Source of the DNA: Ahaetulla prasina
Lineage: Eukaryota; Chordata; Lepidosauria; Squamata; Colubridae
DNA length: 64,000 nt
Reading direction: 5' to 3'
Assembly: GCF_028640845.1 (NCBI RefSeq)
Contig: NC_080548.1
Location: forward strand, 16,371,821-16,435,820
Positions 52,160 to 62,015 of the stretch are shown here, piece after piece. Every line of letters starts with the position of its first letter. Within the stretch, counting starts at the first letter, position 1. The notes below the pieces were generated by a model. It saw only the letters and a list, made by a program, of their open reading frames with translations, did not search any database and was not told the origin of the DNA. The position numbers were made by a program, and so were the translations under genes.

Positions 52160-52766
52160 CGACTTATGACCAGTAGCTTGGTGACCAGTAGCTTGGTGAC
52201 CATTTGAAGTTACGATGAACCCCAAAGGCTACTTACAATTTGGTTTGATGTTATGGCCACTGCAGCATTCCCATAGTCATTCACCATTAAGACCAACCAC
52301 AGAGGCGGTCCCCATCTTCTAATAGAATAGAATAGAATAGAATAGAATAGAATAGAATAGAATAGAATAGAATAGAATAGAATAGAATTGAATTGAATTG
52401 AATTGAATTGAATTTTTTATTGGCCAAGTGTGATTGGACACACAAGGAATTTGTCTTGGTGCATATGCTCTCAGTGTACATAAAAGAAAAGATACGTTCA
52501 TCAAGGTACAACATTTACAACACAAATGATGGTCAATACATCAATATAAATCATAAGGATTGCCAGCAACAAAGTTACAGTCATACAGTCATAAGTGGAA
52601 AGAGATTGGTGATGGGAACGATGAGAAGATTAATAGTAGTGCAGATTTAGTAAATCTTCTCATTCCACCATGCAAGCTCCCTGCAGGCTTTGGGCCTGCT
52701 TTTCCCACCACCACCAGGCAGTTCCCTGCAGGCTCCATTACAGTCATAAGTCGAGGACTGTTTGTA
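52160..52766. mobile_element. Tigger/pogo-like element split by a Snake1 LINE
   Basis: The left part (AATGCTCGACTTATGACC) shows a tandem duplication of AGTAGCTTGGTGACC at 52,171-52,202. The right end (CATAAGTCGAGGACTGTTTG) resumes after the LINE. Confidence 0.65.
52321..52657 (-). mobile_element. Snake1-type CR1-L3 3' end with compound pentamer tail
   Basis: Flanked by ATCTTCT (52,314-52,320 and about 52,657-52,664), the probable target duplication. The tail at 52,321-52,387 is (AATAG)n and then switches to about five (AATTG) units at 52,384-52,410 before the UTR. The UTR is nearly identical to that at 2,342. Confidence 0.87.
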
Positions 52767-52796
52767 TATCAATCCAGCCCTCCAGTTCTACAAACG

Positions 52797-52880
52797 GCAG
52801 TGTCGGGAGGGAATATTTGTAGCTTAGGGTTGAACTGTTGAAGCTCAGAGAGCACCAAGGAACCCACAAAGCTATGGTTT
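52797..52880. repeat. Single arm of the foldback repeat seen at 16,951
   Basis: Shares 'gaatatttgtagct-agggtt' and, inverted, AAGCTCAGAGAGCACCAAGG with the 16,930-17,110 repeat. Confidence 0.6.
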
Positions 52881-52974
52881 ACGGGTAACCATCATGCCAT
52901 CCAGTCAAATGGGTTTTAGTGAAACAAGCTAGGCTTTGGTGCGATGTTCTAATTTAATACCCCACAGTTGTTAA

Positions 52975-53272
52975 TGACTCTTTCTCAGGGGCTGCCACAA
53001 AGAAGAGGGAGTCAAGCTATTCTGCAAAACACCTGAGGGTAGGACAAGAAGCCATGGATGGAAACTAATCAAGGAGAGAATCAACTTAGAACTAAGGAGA
53101 AATTTCCTGGCAGAACAATTGATTAGTGAAACAACTTGCCTGCAGAAGTTGTGAAAGCTCCAACACTGGAAGTTTTTAAGAAGATGTTGGATAACCATTT
53201 GTCTGAAGTGGTGTATGGTTTCCTGCCTGGGCAGGGGGTTGGACTAGAAGACCTCCAAGGACCCTTCCAACT
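52975..53272 (+). mobile_element. CR1 LINE 3' end
   Basis: ORF2 C-terminus and 3' UTR closely matching 41,330-41,620, with a few indels that break the frame (for example near 53,115). Confidence 0.9.
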
Positions 53273-53334
53273 CTCCTTTCCTTTCCTTTCCTTTCCTTTC
53301 CTTTCTCCTTTCCTTTCTTTTCCTTTCCTTTCTG
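53273..53334. repeat. (CTTTC)n microsatellite at CR1 tail
   Basis: About eleven TTTCC/CTTTC units abut the CR1 UTR end. Confidence 0.93.
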
Positions 53335-54190
53335 GTATTTAGTATTTTAGTATTTATATAGTATATATAATTAGTATTTTAGTTTTAGCTCTGATGTGCT
53401 GGATCAAGTCAAGAAAACTTCGAGAAGAAAATCATACAACTGAGCAGTCTTATACAATCTGCTTCCTTCCTACCGACTTACTCATTTCTTGTATTCATGC
53501 GCAATTTCTTTCAGCCTCTGTGTGTTTTGCCCTTGTGTCCCAGGAAGATCTGCATTTGATATATCTTGCCAGAAAGTTTAAAAAAAAAAAAACAACCCCA
53601 AACCAAACCAACAAACCCAAAGTGATAACCTTAGGATGAAATGTTTAAAAAGCAATTGCTCTGAAGAATACTTCTCCGCTTCTGTTCACTGTATCTCTTT
53701 CTCTCACACCATTCAGTGCCGCATATTAAACATATAAGGAAATGTTGAGCCTTTTTGTGACCTGTCCACTTTTCACACCCGCTCTGACAGCTTCTAGTTG
53801 TGCTAAAAAGCCATATGGCAGCTCAAAAGATGCCCTTGAAGAAAGTGGCACGGTTGCAGAATGTGTAGGATGGGAGTTGGGATTTATTTAATTAATTTTG
53901 AGACAAGGGCCATATATGGTCTCTCAGCAGAATGACAGGGCTCCCATTCCTCCAAAGTAGGAACGGGAAACTACATTGGATTTTGATATAACTTAATCTT
54001 GATGCATTAAAATTGATAAATTAAATAGAGCTCGTGAACATTCATCCCATACGCTGATTTTTCCCCCCCCTTTGCATTAAAAATCATACTTTGGTGGGAA
54101 TTTTGGAACCACGCCTACGATTTTGGAAGGTCGAAGGCAACTCAGTTTAGAATCCACTGAGTTTTTAAGGTTCTAACCATAGAATAGGGG
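53335..54190. other. Unique AT-rich sequence, no gene seen
   Basis: (AGTATTT)-like short repeats near 53,335-53,385 and an A12 run near 53,580. No gene. Confidence 0.45.
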
Positions 54191-54198
54191 CTACCACC

Positions 54199-54335
54199 CA
54201 GTGGTGGGATTCAGCCAGTTCGCACCACTTCGGGAGAATTGGTTGTTAACTTTCTGAGAAGTTTGGTGAACTGGTGGTTGGAAGAAATCATTAAGGCAGA
54301 AAACCGGTTGTTAAATTATTTGAATCCCACCGTTG
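54199..54335. mobile_element. hAT-like MITE, 137 bp (CAGTGGTGGGATTC family)
   Basis: Perfect CTACCACC duplications (54,191-54,198; 54,336-54,343). Contains CACCACTTCGGGAGAA and ACTGGTGGTTGGAAGAAATC. Same length as the 44,904 copy. Confidence 0.93.
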
Positions 54336-54343
54336 CTACCACC

Positions 54344-54679
54344 CATTAAGGATGGTCCCCGCCTGGTCAATTAGAGATCCACATGGTTTCCTTCAAATTT
54401 TCCTGAAGATTGTCTCACCATGTTTGAAAGCCATTCTGACCTAATATCCAGAGATCAGTTGTGATGACTCCTGAACAAGCATCGACCATTTACTACAACC
54501 AAGCGGTTCATCCATCCCATTCTCATAGGATGGGACAATAGCTAAAGATATTGGTGCAAAGTATAGGAAGCATCTGACCAGGTTCCATTTCCCATATATT
54601 GTTGGGCATCAATGTATTGGTCACAAGCAACCAGAACCATTCACAAATAGTCTCAAGCAGAAGCTTTATTGTTAGTCAT
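54344..54679. other. Unique sequence, no gene seen
   Basis: Nothing recognised except the start of the dispersed repeat near its end. Confidence 0.4.
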
Positions 54680-54830
54680 CTATGTTACAAGAATCTCGCC
54701 AGACTTACCACAATTCCCTTGGGAATGGTCAGATAAGGCTTCAGGGATTCTGGGGGAAGCCAGGCCTGGGCTGCTTTCTGCAGTGCAAGGACTCTAAGAT
54801 AGACCACCTCTTAACACCTCTCCCCAATCT
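54680..54830. repeat. Unidentified dispersed repeat, copy 2
   Basis: Shares ACAAG-ATCTCGCCAGA, GGGAATGGTCAGATAAGGCT and AAGGACTC-AAG in order with 7,903-8,045. Confidence 0.6.
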
Positions 54831-54838
54831 AGCTAGAG

Positions 54839-54973
54839 CAGGGGTGTCTAAACTTGGCAACTTTAAGACTTGTGAACGTCAAGTCCCAGAATTCCTCAGT
54901 CAGCAAAGCTGGCTGAGGAATTCTGGGAGTTGAAGTCCACAAGTCTTAAAGTTGCCAAGTTTGGACACCCCTG
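54839..54973. mobile_element. Palindromic hAT-type MITE, 135 bp, near-perfect
   Basis: Perfect AGCTAGAG duplications (54,831-54,838; 54,974-54,981). The halves are almost exact inverted copies meeting at AGCAAAGCT; an RNA copy would be a ~60-bp-stem hairpin. Confidence 0.95.
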
Positions 54974-54981
54974 AGCTAGAG

Positions 54982-55159
54982 AGTCCACCACATAGTGGTG
55001 GAAGAGGAATGCCCCACTGCTGCTCTGGTTCTACACCAAAAAAAAAAAAAAGCATTTTTTTGGTGCAGAGCCATAACTTTTTGTATGGCTAGGAATACTG
55101 CATCTGGATTCCCAAGATGGTAGCAGAGAGTAAGAGACACTTCCAGGTTGATTAGATCC
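54982..55159. other. Short unique spacer
   Basis: Contains an A14 run near 55,038; otherwise nothing recognised. Confidence 0.4.
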
Positions 55160-55166
55160 ATTCTGC

Positions 55167-55517
55167 GTGACACCTATCCTGCGCAGACTGCACTGGCTAC
55201 CTGTGGCCTTCCGGGTGCGCTTCAAGGTCTTGGTGACAATCTTTAAAGCGCTCCATGGCATAGGGCCGGGCTATTTACGGGACCGCCTACTGCTACCGAA
55301 TACCTCTCACCGACCCGTGCGCTCTCACAGAGAGGGACTCCTCAGGGTGCCGTCAGCTAGGCAGTGTCGTCTGGCGACACCCAGGGGAAGGGCCTTCTCT
55401 GTGGGGGCTCCCACCCTCTGGAACGAACTCCCTCCAGGACTTCGTCAACTTCCGGACCTCCGAACCTTTCGTCGCGAGCTTAAAACACACTTATTCATCT
55501 GCGCGGGACTGGATTAG
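55167..55517 (+). pseudogene. C-terminal part of L2-type reverse transcriptase
   Basis: A frame of about 116 codons to the natural TAG starts exactly at the truncation point, with no ATG. It shows the hallmark LRRLHWLPVAFRVRFKVL, then IFKALHGIGPGYLRD, SHREGLLRVPSARQ, GRAFSVGAPTLWNELPPGL and FRRELKTHLF. This segment lies after the polymerase domain, so no catalytic site is present. The intact frame suggests a young copy. Confidence 0.87.
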
Positions 55518-55710
55518 ATTTTAAATTTACTGGTTTTAAATGGGTTTTTATTATTTATACTGTTTTTTAATAATTCGGCTATAGAATAAGTTTTTTAATT
55601 GTCATTTTAGTTTGTATTTATATGTATTTTTAATTGCCTGTGAACCGCCCTGAGTCCCTAGGGAGATAGGGCGGTATATAAATATGAAAAATAAATAAAT
55701 AAATAAATAA
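55167..55710 (+). mobile_element. L2-type LINE, 5'-truncated, with 7-bp target duplication
   Basis: Bounded by ATTCTGC (55,160-55,166; 55,711-55,717). It contains the ORF2 C-terminus and a 3' UTR ending GAACCGCCCTGAGTCCCTAG, then GGCGGTATATAAATATG and an (AAAT)n tail. Confidence 0.9.
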
Positions 55711-55717
55711 ATTCTGC

Positions 55718-56333
55718 TTTTAAATGCCATGGCTCCTGCAGATCCAGTATTTGCTCCTTCAGTATCTGCCTGTCCAATAGAAATGGATACCTTCCAAAGT
55801 GCAGAACCTGCAAGCATGGACAAGATACTTAAACAGAAGTGAGTTCTACTACAAATGTGAGTATCCCTTTCTTGAAAAGGCTCAGCTTGTACTACAAGTA
55901 GTAGTATAAAATGGCAATTGTGTGACTTTGTCCCTTGTTGTCTGTCTTGGATGAAGATGCAATCCCTCTTTAAACCAATGTTGTGGTTAGCTAGATTCAC
56001 TCTTAGACATCTAAGTTTTCAGCAGCCGGTAGGATTGTTTTTCTTTTACCAACTGGTCCCAAGACAGCCTGACTTGGTGATAAAGGTTCATATCTTGTTT
56101 ACACTAACTGCACTTACTGTGACATATTCTCCAGATGGGTTCAAAGAACATATTCAACCATAACATGGTTGGCTTGCTTATGGTAAAGCATGTTGTGTGA
56201 ACTTAAGACAGTATGACTTCTCCAACAAATCATGAATAACAAATAACTAAGCAAGGTGTTATGGCTTAGTGCTTTATGGAAATCATCTGTGTAGTCACAA
56301 GGCTCGAAACTTTGTTGATGTCCTCCTTCTTAA
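55718..56333. other. Unique sequence, no gene seen
   Basis: Unique DNA; no supported gene or RNA. Confidence 0.4.
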
Positions 56334-56932
56334 AAGACTGACCTCCCCCCAAATTCCAAGATCACCGCAGATGGGGACTGCAGCTATGAAATTAAAAGAC
56401 GTTTGCTCCTGGAGAGGAAAGCCATGGCAAACCTAGATAGCTTACTAAAAAGCAGAGACATCACCCTGCCAACAAAAGTGTATATAGTCAAAGCTATGGT
56501 TTTCCCAGTTGCAATGTATGGCTGTGAAAGTTGGACCATAAGGAAGGCTGAGCGTCAAAGAATTGAGGCCTTTGAACTCTGGTGCTGGAGAAGACTCCTG
56601 CGAGTCCCTTGGACTGCAAGGCGATCAATCCGGTCAGTCCGAGAGATCAACCCTGACTGCTCTTTAGAAGGCCAGATCCTGAAGAGGAAACTCAAATACT
56701 TTGGCCACCTAATGAGAAGGAAGGACTCACTGGAGAAGAGCCTAATGCTGGGAACAATTGAGGGCAAAAGAAGAAAGGGACGACAGAGAACGAGGTGGCT
56801 GGATGAAGTCACTGAAGCAGTCGGTGTGGGCTTAAATGGACTCCAGAGGATGGTAGAGGATAGGAAGGCCTGAAGGAACATTGCCCATGAGGTCGCGATG
56901 TGTTGGACACAACTTTGCAACTAACAACAAAC
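56334..56932 (+). mobile_element. BovB (RTE) LINE 3' end
   Basis: The longest BovB fragment: about 540 bp of ORF2 then the 3' tail with GTCGCGATGTGTTGGACACA, ACTTTGCAACTAACAACAAA. BovB is the RTE LINE known to have moved horizontally between squamates and ruminants. 5'-truncated. Confidence 0.93.
56350..56873 (+). pseudogene. C-terminal part of BovB ORF2, premature stop
   Basis: The open frame contains ADGDCSYEIKRRLLLERKAM, SRDITLPTKVYIVKAMVF, PVAMYGCESWTIRKAE, FELWCWRRLLRVPWTARRS and YFGHLMRRKDSLEKSLML, all diagnostic of BovB. The natural product continues past EDRKA. Here the next codon is TGA (56,871-56,873) where the other copies suggest TGG (Trp), a single substitution. Polymerase and endonuclease domains are missing, so it is inactive. 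Confidence 0.9.
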
Positions 56933-57311
56933 TAAAGAGGGCTTTATAAATAAAAGCAGTAAGTATGGCTGCCTTTCAAGATAATTTGAAAAATTCTCTT
57001 AGTTCAGAAGACTACAGGCAGACCATTGAGTAGAGCCAATTAGAAAGTCTGCTTCTGAGTGAAAGTACTGATTGCAACCTGTGAAGACTCAAGTGGCTTA
57101 TGTTGATGTCACCAGAAGGACTAATGTCTCCTGTAGGAATTTGTTCAGTTGTTTATCTTCATTCAGTTCCACCAACATTTGAGGTCTCTTTGACAATAAC
57201 ACAGCCTAGTGGTTGTGCCCAAACTCTGGAGCTCTTGTCTGACATAGATTTTCAGTCCTGGACCTCCAGTAGAGCTTGCATGGGAGACCCACCATAGTAC
57301 ATCAGGGTGTA
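56933..57311. other. Unique sequence, no gene seen
   Basis: Unique DNA, no feature recognised. Confidence 0.4.
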
Positions 57312-57319
57312 GGCTAGCT

Positions 57320-57454
57320 CAGGGGTCTCCAACCTTGGCAACTTTAAGACTTGTGGACTTCACCTCCCAGAGTTCCTCAGCCAGCTTTGCTGGCTGAGGA
57401 ATTCTGGGAGTTCACGTCCACAAGTCTTAAAGTTGATAAGGTTGGAGACTCCTG
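57320..57454. mobile_element. Palindromic hAT-type MITE, 135 bp
   Basis: Flanks GGCTAGCT (57,312-57,319) and GGCTAGAT (57,455-57,462). Near-perfect inverted halves meeting at AGCTTTGCTGG. Confidence 0.93.
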
Positions 57455-57607
57455 GGCTAGATTGTATGATTGTATAGTCAAAATCAGTGTTGATTCTGGT
57501 GATTGCTTGGAGTTTCCTTAGCAAGCTTTCAGAAGTCATTTGCCATTGCCTTCTCTTTTTTAGGGCTGAGGGTGAGTGACTGGTCCAAAATCACCCAGCT
57601 GGTTTCA

Positions 57608-58021
57608 AGCCCGACCCGTACGCTCTCACAGAGAGGGTCTCCTCAGGGTGCCGTCCGCCAAACAGTGTCGGCTGGCAGCCCCCAGGAGTAGGGCCTTCTC
57701 TGTGGGAGCATCGATGCTCTGGAATGAACTTCCCCCTGGCCTACGTCAAGTGCCTGATCTTCGGACCTTCCGTCGTGAGCTAAAAACACACTTATTTATT
57801 CAAGCGGGACTGGCATAATAGTTTTGATTTTAATTTGGGGTTTTATTGATATTTTTAAATTTTTAAATTCAAATTCTTAAATAATCAGCCTTTTGCAATT
57901 TGTTACGTTTTAATTTTTGGTTTTAATTGTATATATTCTGTGTCTTATCTCTGGCTGTACACCGCCCTGAGTCCTTCGGGAGAAGGGCGGTATAAAAATT
58001 TAATAAATAAATAAAATAAAT
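57608..58021 (+). mobile_element. L2-type LINE 3' end
   Basis: ORF2 end plus a UTR ending ACACCGCCCTGAGTCCTTCG, AGAAGGGCGGTATAAAAA and (AAAT)n. It is shorter at the 5' side than the 55,167 copy; about 85% alike by eye. Confidence 0.88.
57615..57818 (+). pseudogene. C-terminal remnant of L2-type reverse transcriptase
   Basis: About 67 codons to the natural TAA, reading RPVRSHREGLLRVPSAKQ, SRAFSVGASMLWNELPPGL and FRRELKTHLF, in frame. No catalytic domain remains. Upstream residues in the same frame belong to the interrupted SINE. Confidence 0.82.
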
Positions 58022-58085
58022 AGAACCCCACAGTCTCCCAACTGCTATCCTAGTGCCTTAACCGTTACCCCAAACTGGATTTTTA

Positions 58086-58445
58086 GGCTAAATTGTAAAG
58101 TTTTTTTAAAAAAAAAATCAGTCCCGTATTGTTGCCAAAAAATAATTTGAATGTCACCATGTAGCTTTTAAGAGCTCAATTTAAATTGAAGGTACACACA
58201 TATATACTTGTCCAATATTCTATACGGATGGGTGGGTGGGTGAGGGATGGATAGACGTTTAGTTTGACAATTCTTTTAAGGAAAGCCCAAGGACAACCTG
58301 CTAGAGCTCAGTTGAAAACTTACCCAAACCTTGTTTTGCTTAAAGTTGGTTTATTAAATGAAAGCTCGGGACTGAATTGGTTAGAAAAATCCAGAAGAGG
58401 CCTTCATCATGCAGTGGAAAGACAATGGCTAAAATGATGATAAGG
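58086..58445. other. Unique sequence, no gene seen
   Basis: AT-rich with an A/T run near 58,108 and a GGGT patch near 58,230. Confidence 0.4.
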
Positions 58446-58624
58446 GATGGGGTGGCTCAGTGGCTAAGATGCTGAGCTTGTCGATTGAAAGGTCGGCAGT
58501 TCAGCGGTTCGAATCCCTAGTGCTGCTTAACGGGGTGAGCTCCTGTTACTTGTTCTGCCAACCTAACAGTTCGAAAGCACGTCAAAAACACAAGTAGAAA
58601 AATAGGGACCACCTTTGGTGAGAA
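58446..58624 (+). mobile_element. tRNA-derived SINE (Squam/Sauria-type head), 3'-truncated
   Basis: The RNA polymerase III promoter boxes are well preserved: A box TGGCTCAGTGG (58,453-58,463) and B box GGTTCGAATCC (58,506-58,516). The body GCAAGTAGAAAAATAGGGACC-like segment follows, and the BovB-type 3' tail is missing. It is not a functional tRNA: no acceptor stem pairing or CCA context. Confidence 0.85.
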
Positions 58625-59464
58625 TGGAATTCACAGTATAGGACTTTTGTTTTGCAGTGCCAAGAATCTGGAACATGAGAAATAAACAGTTTCTAGTCTT
58701 TTCTGCTAAAAATCTTTTCTTCTTCTTCCCTAAAATTTAGCTGTGATTGTAAGGAAAAGGGGAAGAATAACATTATTAAATATTGGGGTCATTTGTTACT
58801 AATTATCAGTCATCTGGAAATTTACCCAGTAGATTCTTCCACTCCAAGATGATACAGCTATTTGTTTGTTCTGCTGCTCTGGGTTTTAGGCAGTATCTTA
58901 TTTAATGATGTATCAACCAGTTGGTTTTATTATATGGGCTTATTTGACTTGCACAGGAATATGCATTTTAGGTTGCCTTTTTTTAATAGCGCATTTTACC
59001 ATTCACTGTTTAAAAATGTAATATTAGAATGTAAATGCAACAAATAAGTGGAAACACAAAAATAAGAGTTGAAGGTGTTGGTCTCCTTTGAATGGAGCTG
59101 TTGGCCAGACATTCTGCTTAAGAGGAGCGATTAAAAAGAAAAGAAAAAGATATTTGATAAAAGAATCGGTCCTAGTCCTATTAATCTTGGCCTCCCTGCC
59201 TTCTCATGTACCATGAATAGCCATGTACTTTTGACAGATTTAAAATTATTTAATACTACCTTTTGGGAAGCTACGTTACTTAGGAGGAAGGACATCAACA
59301 AAATTGTGAGGCTTATGACTGATTGTTCAAGTTGGTGATGGGAGATGGAAGAATAAGATGCTTACAACCTATTCCATCTAATGAAAACCCTCAATTATGA
59401 ATTAATCAAATCCTCATCATTTGAAGGTGCAGGAGATAGGAAGAAGTCAACAAATGGAAGGAAT
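58625..59464. other. AT-rich unique sequence, no gene seen
   Basis: Unique, low G+C. The 61-codon plus frame at 58,862 is hydrophobic but unsupported. Confidence 0.4.
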
Positions 59465-59848
59465 TGTTGTTGTTAGTTGCGAAGTCATGTCCGACCCATC
59501 TCGACCCCATGGTCAACGTTCCTCCAGGCCTTCCTGTCCTCTACCATCCTCTGGAGTCCATTTAAGCTCACGCCGACTGCTTCAGTGACTCCATCCAGCC
59601 ACCTCGTTCTCTGTCGTCCCCTTCTGTTGCCCTCAATCTTTCCCAGCATTAGACTCTTCTCCAGTGAGTCCTTCCTTCTCATTAAGTGGCCGAAGTATTT
59701 GAGTTTCATCTTCAAGATCTGGCCTTCTAAAGAACAGTCAGGGTTGATCTCCTCTAGAACTGACTTGTCTGTTCGCCTTGCAGTCCATGGGACTCGCAGG
59801 AGTCTTCTCCAGCACCAGAGTTCAAAGGCCTCAATTCTTTCAATGGAG
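59465..59848 (-). mobile_element. BovB (RTE) LINE 3' end, reverse
   Basis: Minus-strand coding remnants (KLKYFGHLMRRKDSLEKSLM and the preceding RRLLRVPW block, in a different frame) and the tail end GACTTCGCAACTAACAACAA. The frame is broken by small indels near 59,625 and 59,760. The coding sequence corresponding to the premature stop at 56,871 reads Trp here. Confidence 0.9.
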
Positions 59849-60620
59849 GGAGTAGAGGAGCTATTTCCAAAGTGTTCCTGTTTGGAATTCTTTACATTTG
59901 GAAAAGGCAGGGGTCATTTTTAACCAGGATCCCTCCCCCCCACACACAAAAACCTTTAAAACACTCCCCTCCCCTCGGCCCCAAAAATAAAAAATCTTGG
60001 GACTGATGACTGACTCTGCCCATCCAGCCTCTCTACGCCACCTTCTGAAGATCTCAGTCTGCCTAAATCTCTTCGGTGCAGCCTCAGTCTCCCCCACAAA
60101 CAGTGCCAAGCGAGATGAACCACAGAGCTGTCTTGATGGCAGGCAGCTTGCAACATGCCCAAGTCCAGCCGAACAAGGCGAACGTTTGTTCCAAAACAAA
60201 GATGCACGGGAGTTGAGCATCCCACACTGTTTTAGGTAATTTCCAACGTTCCTCTGCGAGAGCAAAAACGTAACCGGGTTGCTTGGCTGAGTTTTAAAAC
60301 ATGCTAATCACACAAACGCAAGAGAAATCAGACCGCTGGAGGGCATTGAAACAGGGCAAGACCACCCATGCAGCTTTGTGGTTAACATTGGCAAGATGTA
60401 GCATGGAGCCTCTCCTGCAACTCCGCACTGATAACACCTTGCTGGTCACTAGGTTCGGGAAGAAGTTCATAACTTCTCTTATCTTCCGCCCAAATGCCTT
60501 TTTTTAAAAAAAAATTTTAAAAATAACTTTTTGTTTTTTAAAAAAGAATCCTGGCTTAGTGACAAACGTAGTATGCTGCTTTGTGTTGCCTGACCCCAGC
60601 GTTATAATTTCTAAAGCATG
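59849..60620. other. Unique sequence, no gene seen
   Basis: Unique DNA, modest CpG content around 60,020-60,220. Long frames on both strands have no domain. Confidence 0.4.
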
Positions 60621-60628
60621 GTATAGGA

Positions 60629-60947
60629 CCGTGATGGTGAACCTATGGCAAGCGTGCCGGAAGTGGCACGCAGAGCCATCTCTCCGAGCATGCCAGCCAT
60701 CGCCCATTGCTCTTTCAAGTTCTGGCATGCCAGCTGGTCTTTATGCGTGCAGGAGTGTCAGAAACCGGAAAACCAGCTCCCTGGGACATATGCTGAGCAA
60801 GCCAGCTGGTCTTTGCGCACACATGCACACCAAAAACCGGAAGACCAAGTGACTGGAAGCTGGGGAGCTGCTCTTCCAGTTTCCGGCACTCCCCCACACG
60901 CATGCGCGCACTCCCATTTCAGCACTCGGTACCAAAAAGATTTCCTG
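60629..60947. mobile_element. Non-autonomous hAT element (CAGTGATGG family), 319 bp
   Basis: Flanks GTATAGGA (60,621-60,628) and GCATAGGA (60,948-60,955). Starts CCGTGATGGTGAACCTATGG; the right end AAAAGATTTCCTG is diverged. 'CCAGCTGGTCTTTGCG' modules repeat inside. Confidence 0.87.
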
Positions 60948-60959
60948 GCATAGGAATTA

Positions 60960-61642
60960 CCGGTAGTCCTTGACGTACGACCACAACTGAGCCCAGAATT
61001 CCTGTTGGTAAGCGAGACAGTTGCCACGTGAGCTTTGCCCCCATTTTACGACCGTTCTTGCCACAGCTGTTAAGTGAATCACTGCAGTTGTTAAGTTAGT
61101 AACGGGGGGTTGTTAAGTGAATCTGGCTTCCTCGTTGACTTTGCTTGCCAGATGGTCGCCAAAAGTGGCCCCAAGATCCTGCAACCGTCATAAATAAATA
61201 AAGGGCCTCTGGTGGCTCAATGGACTAAGTCTGTCTGTTATTAACACAGCTGCTTGCAATTACTACAGGTTCAAGTCCCACCAGGCCCAAGGTTGACTCA
61301 GCCTTCCATCCTTTATAAGGTAGGTAAAATGAGGACCCAGATTGTTGGGGGCAATAAGTTGACTTTGTATATAATATACAAATGGATGAAGACTATTGCT
61401 TAACACAGTGTAAACCGCCCTGAGTCTTCGGAGAAGGGCGGGATATAAATTCAAATAAAAATAAAAATAAAATAAAATAAATAAATATTAGGCAGTTGCC
61501 AAGCATCCGAATTTTGATCGCATGACCATGGGAATGCTGCAACCATCATAAGTGTGGGAAAACGGTCATTAGTCACTTTTTTCAGTGGCACTGTAACTTC
61601 AAACGGTCCCTAAACAAACGGTTGTAAGTCGAGGACTATCTG
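60960..61642. mobile_element. Tigger/pogo-like element split by a SINE
   Basis: Left end CCGGTAGTCCTTGACGTACG after TA (60,958-60,959); right end TAAGTCGAGGACTATCTG. Removing the SINE leaves about 395 bp, the intact family length. Confidence 0.85.
61202..61490 (+). mobile_element. tRNA-derived SINE with L2-type tail, complete
   Basis: A box TGGCTCAATGG (61,213-61,223), B box GGTTCAAGTCC (61,268-61,278), shared body CCAAGGTTGACTCAGCCTTC, tail TAAACCGCCCTGAGTCTTCG and AGAAGGGCGGGATATAAAT, then an (AAAT)n-type end. The tail matches the L2 ends in this window, so L2 machinery is the likely mover. Confidence 0.9.
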
Positions 61643-62015
61643 ATGTGTGCCCCTGTTTATTCGAAAACATGACTGAGTCATGACTGAGACAATAAGATGC
61701 GAACTTCAGTTAGATGTTATCAGGATCTGTGAACACATGGCTCCTTCTCCCTTATTTATTTATTTATTTGCTAACTCTGTTTCCAGTAGCAAATGGGTTG
61801 CCATGACAAATAAAACAAGGGAATTGCTACTTTCAAGAGGACCAAAAATCAGCACATGCAAACCTCCTTAAGAGGTTTGTTCTTAGAGGGTCAGAAATAC
61901 AACTTTGCACTTTCCCCCAAACTGATCTGTTTGTCAGGGGTCAATCAGTGATAACTGCTGAACTGAGCCAAGCCATGGCTTGTTTTAACCTCCGGTATGA
62001 ACAAACCAAGCGGGC
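61643..62015. other. Unique sequence, no gene seen
   Basis: (ATTT)n patch near 61,755-61,770; otherwise nothing. Confidence 0.4.

Larger units (their letters stand above)
57495..58085 (-). mobile_element. MIR/CORE-like SINE split by an L2 insertion
   Basis: The reverse-strand SINE body ends at CCAAAATCACCCAGCTGG (about 57,602). The head resumes after 58,021 with GAACCCCACAGTCTCCCAAC and CCTTAACCGTTACCCCAAAC. The L2 element at 57,608 fills the gap. Confidence 0.75.

Noticed and set aside
58446..58624. Functional tRNA gene
   Set aside because: A and B boxes are good but there is no cloverleaf acceptor pairing, and the sequence continues as a SINE body repeated elsewhere.
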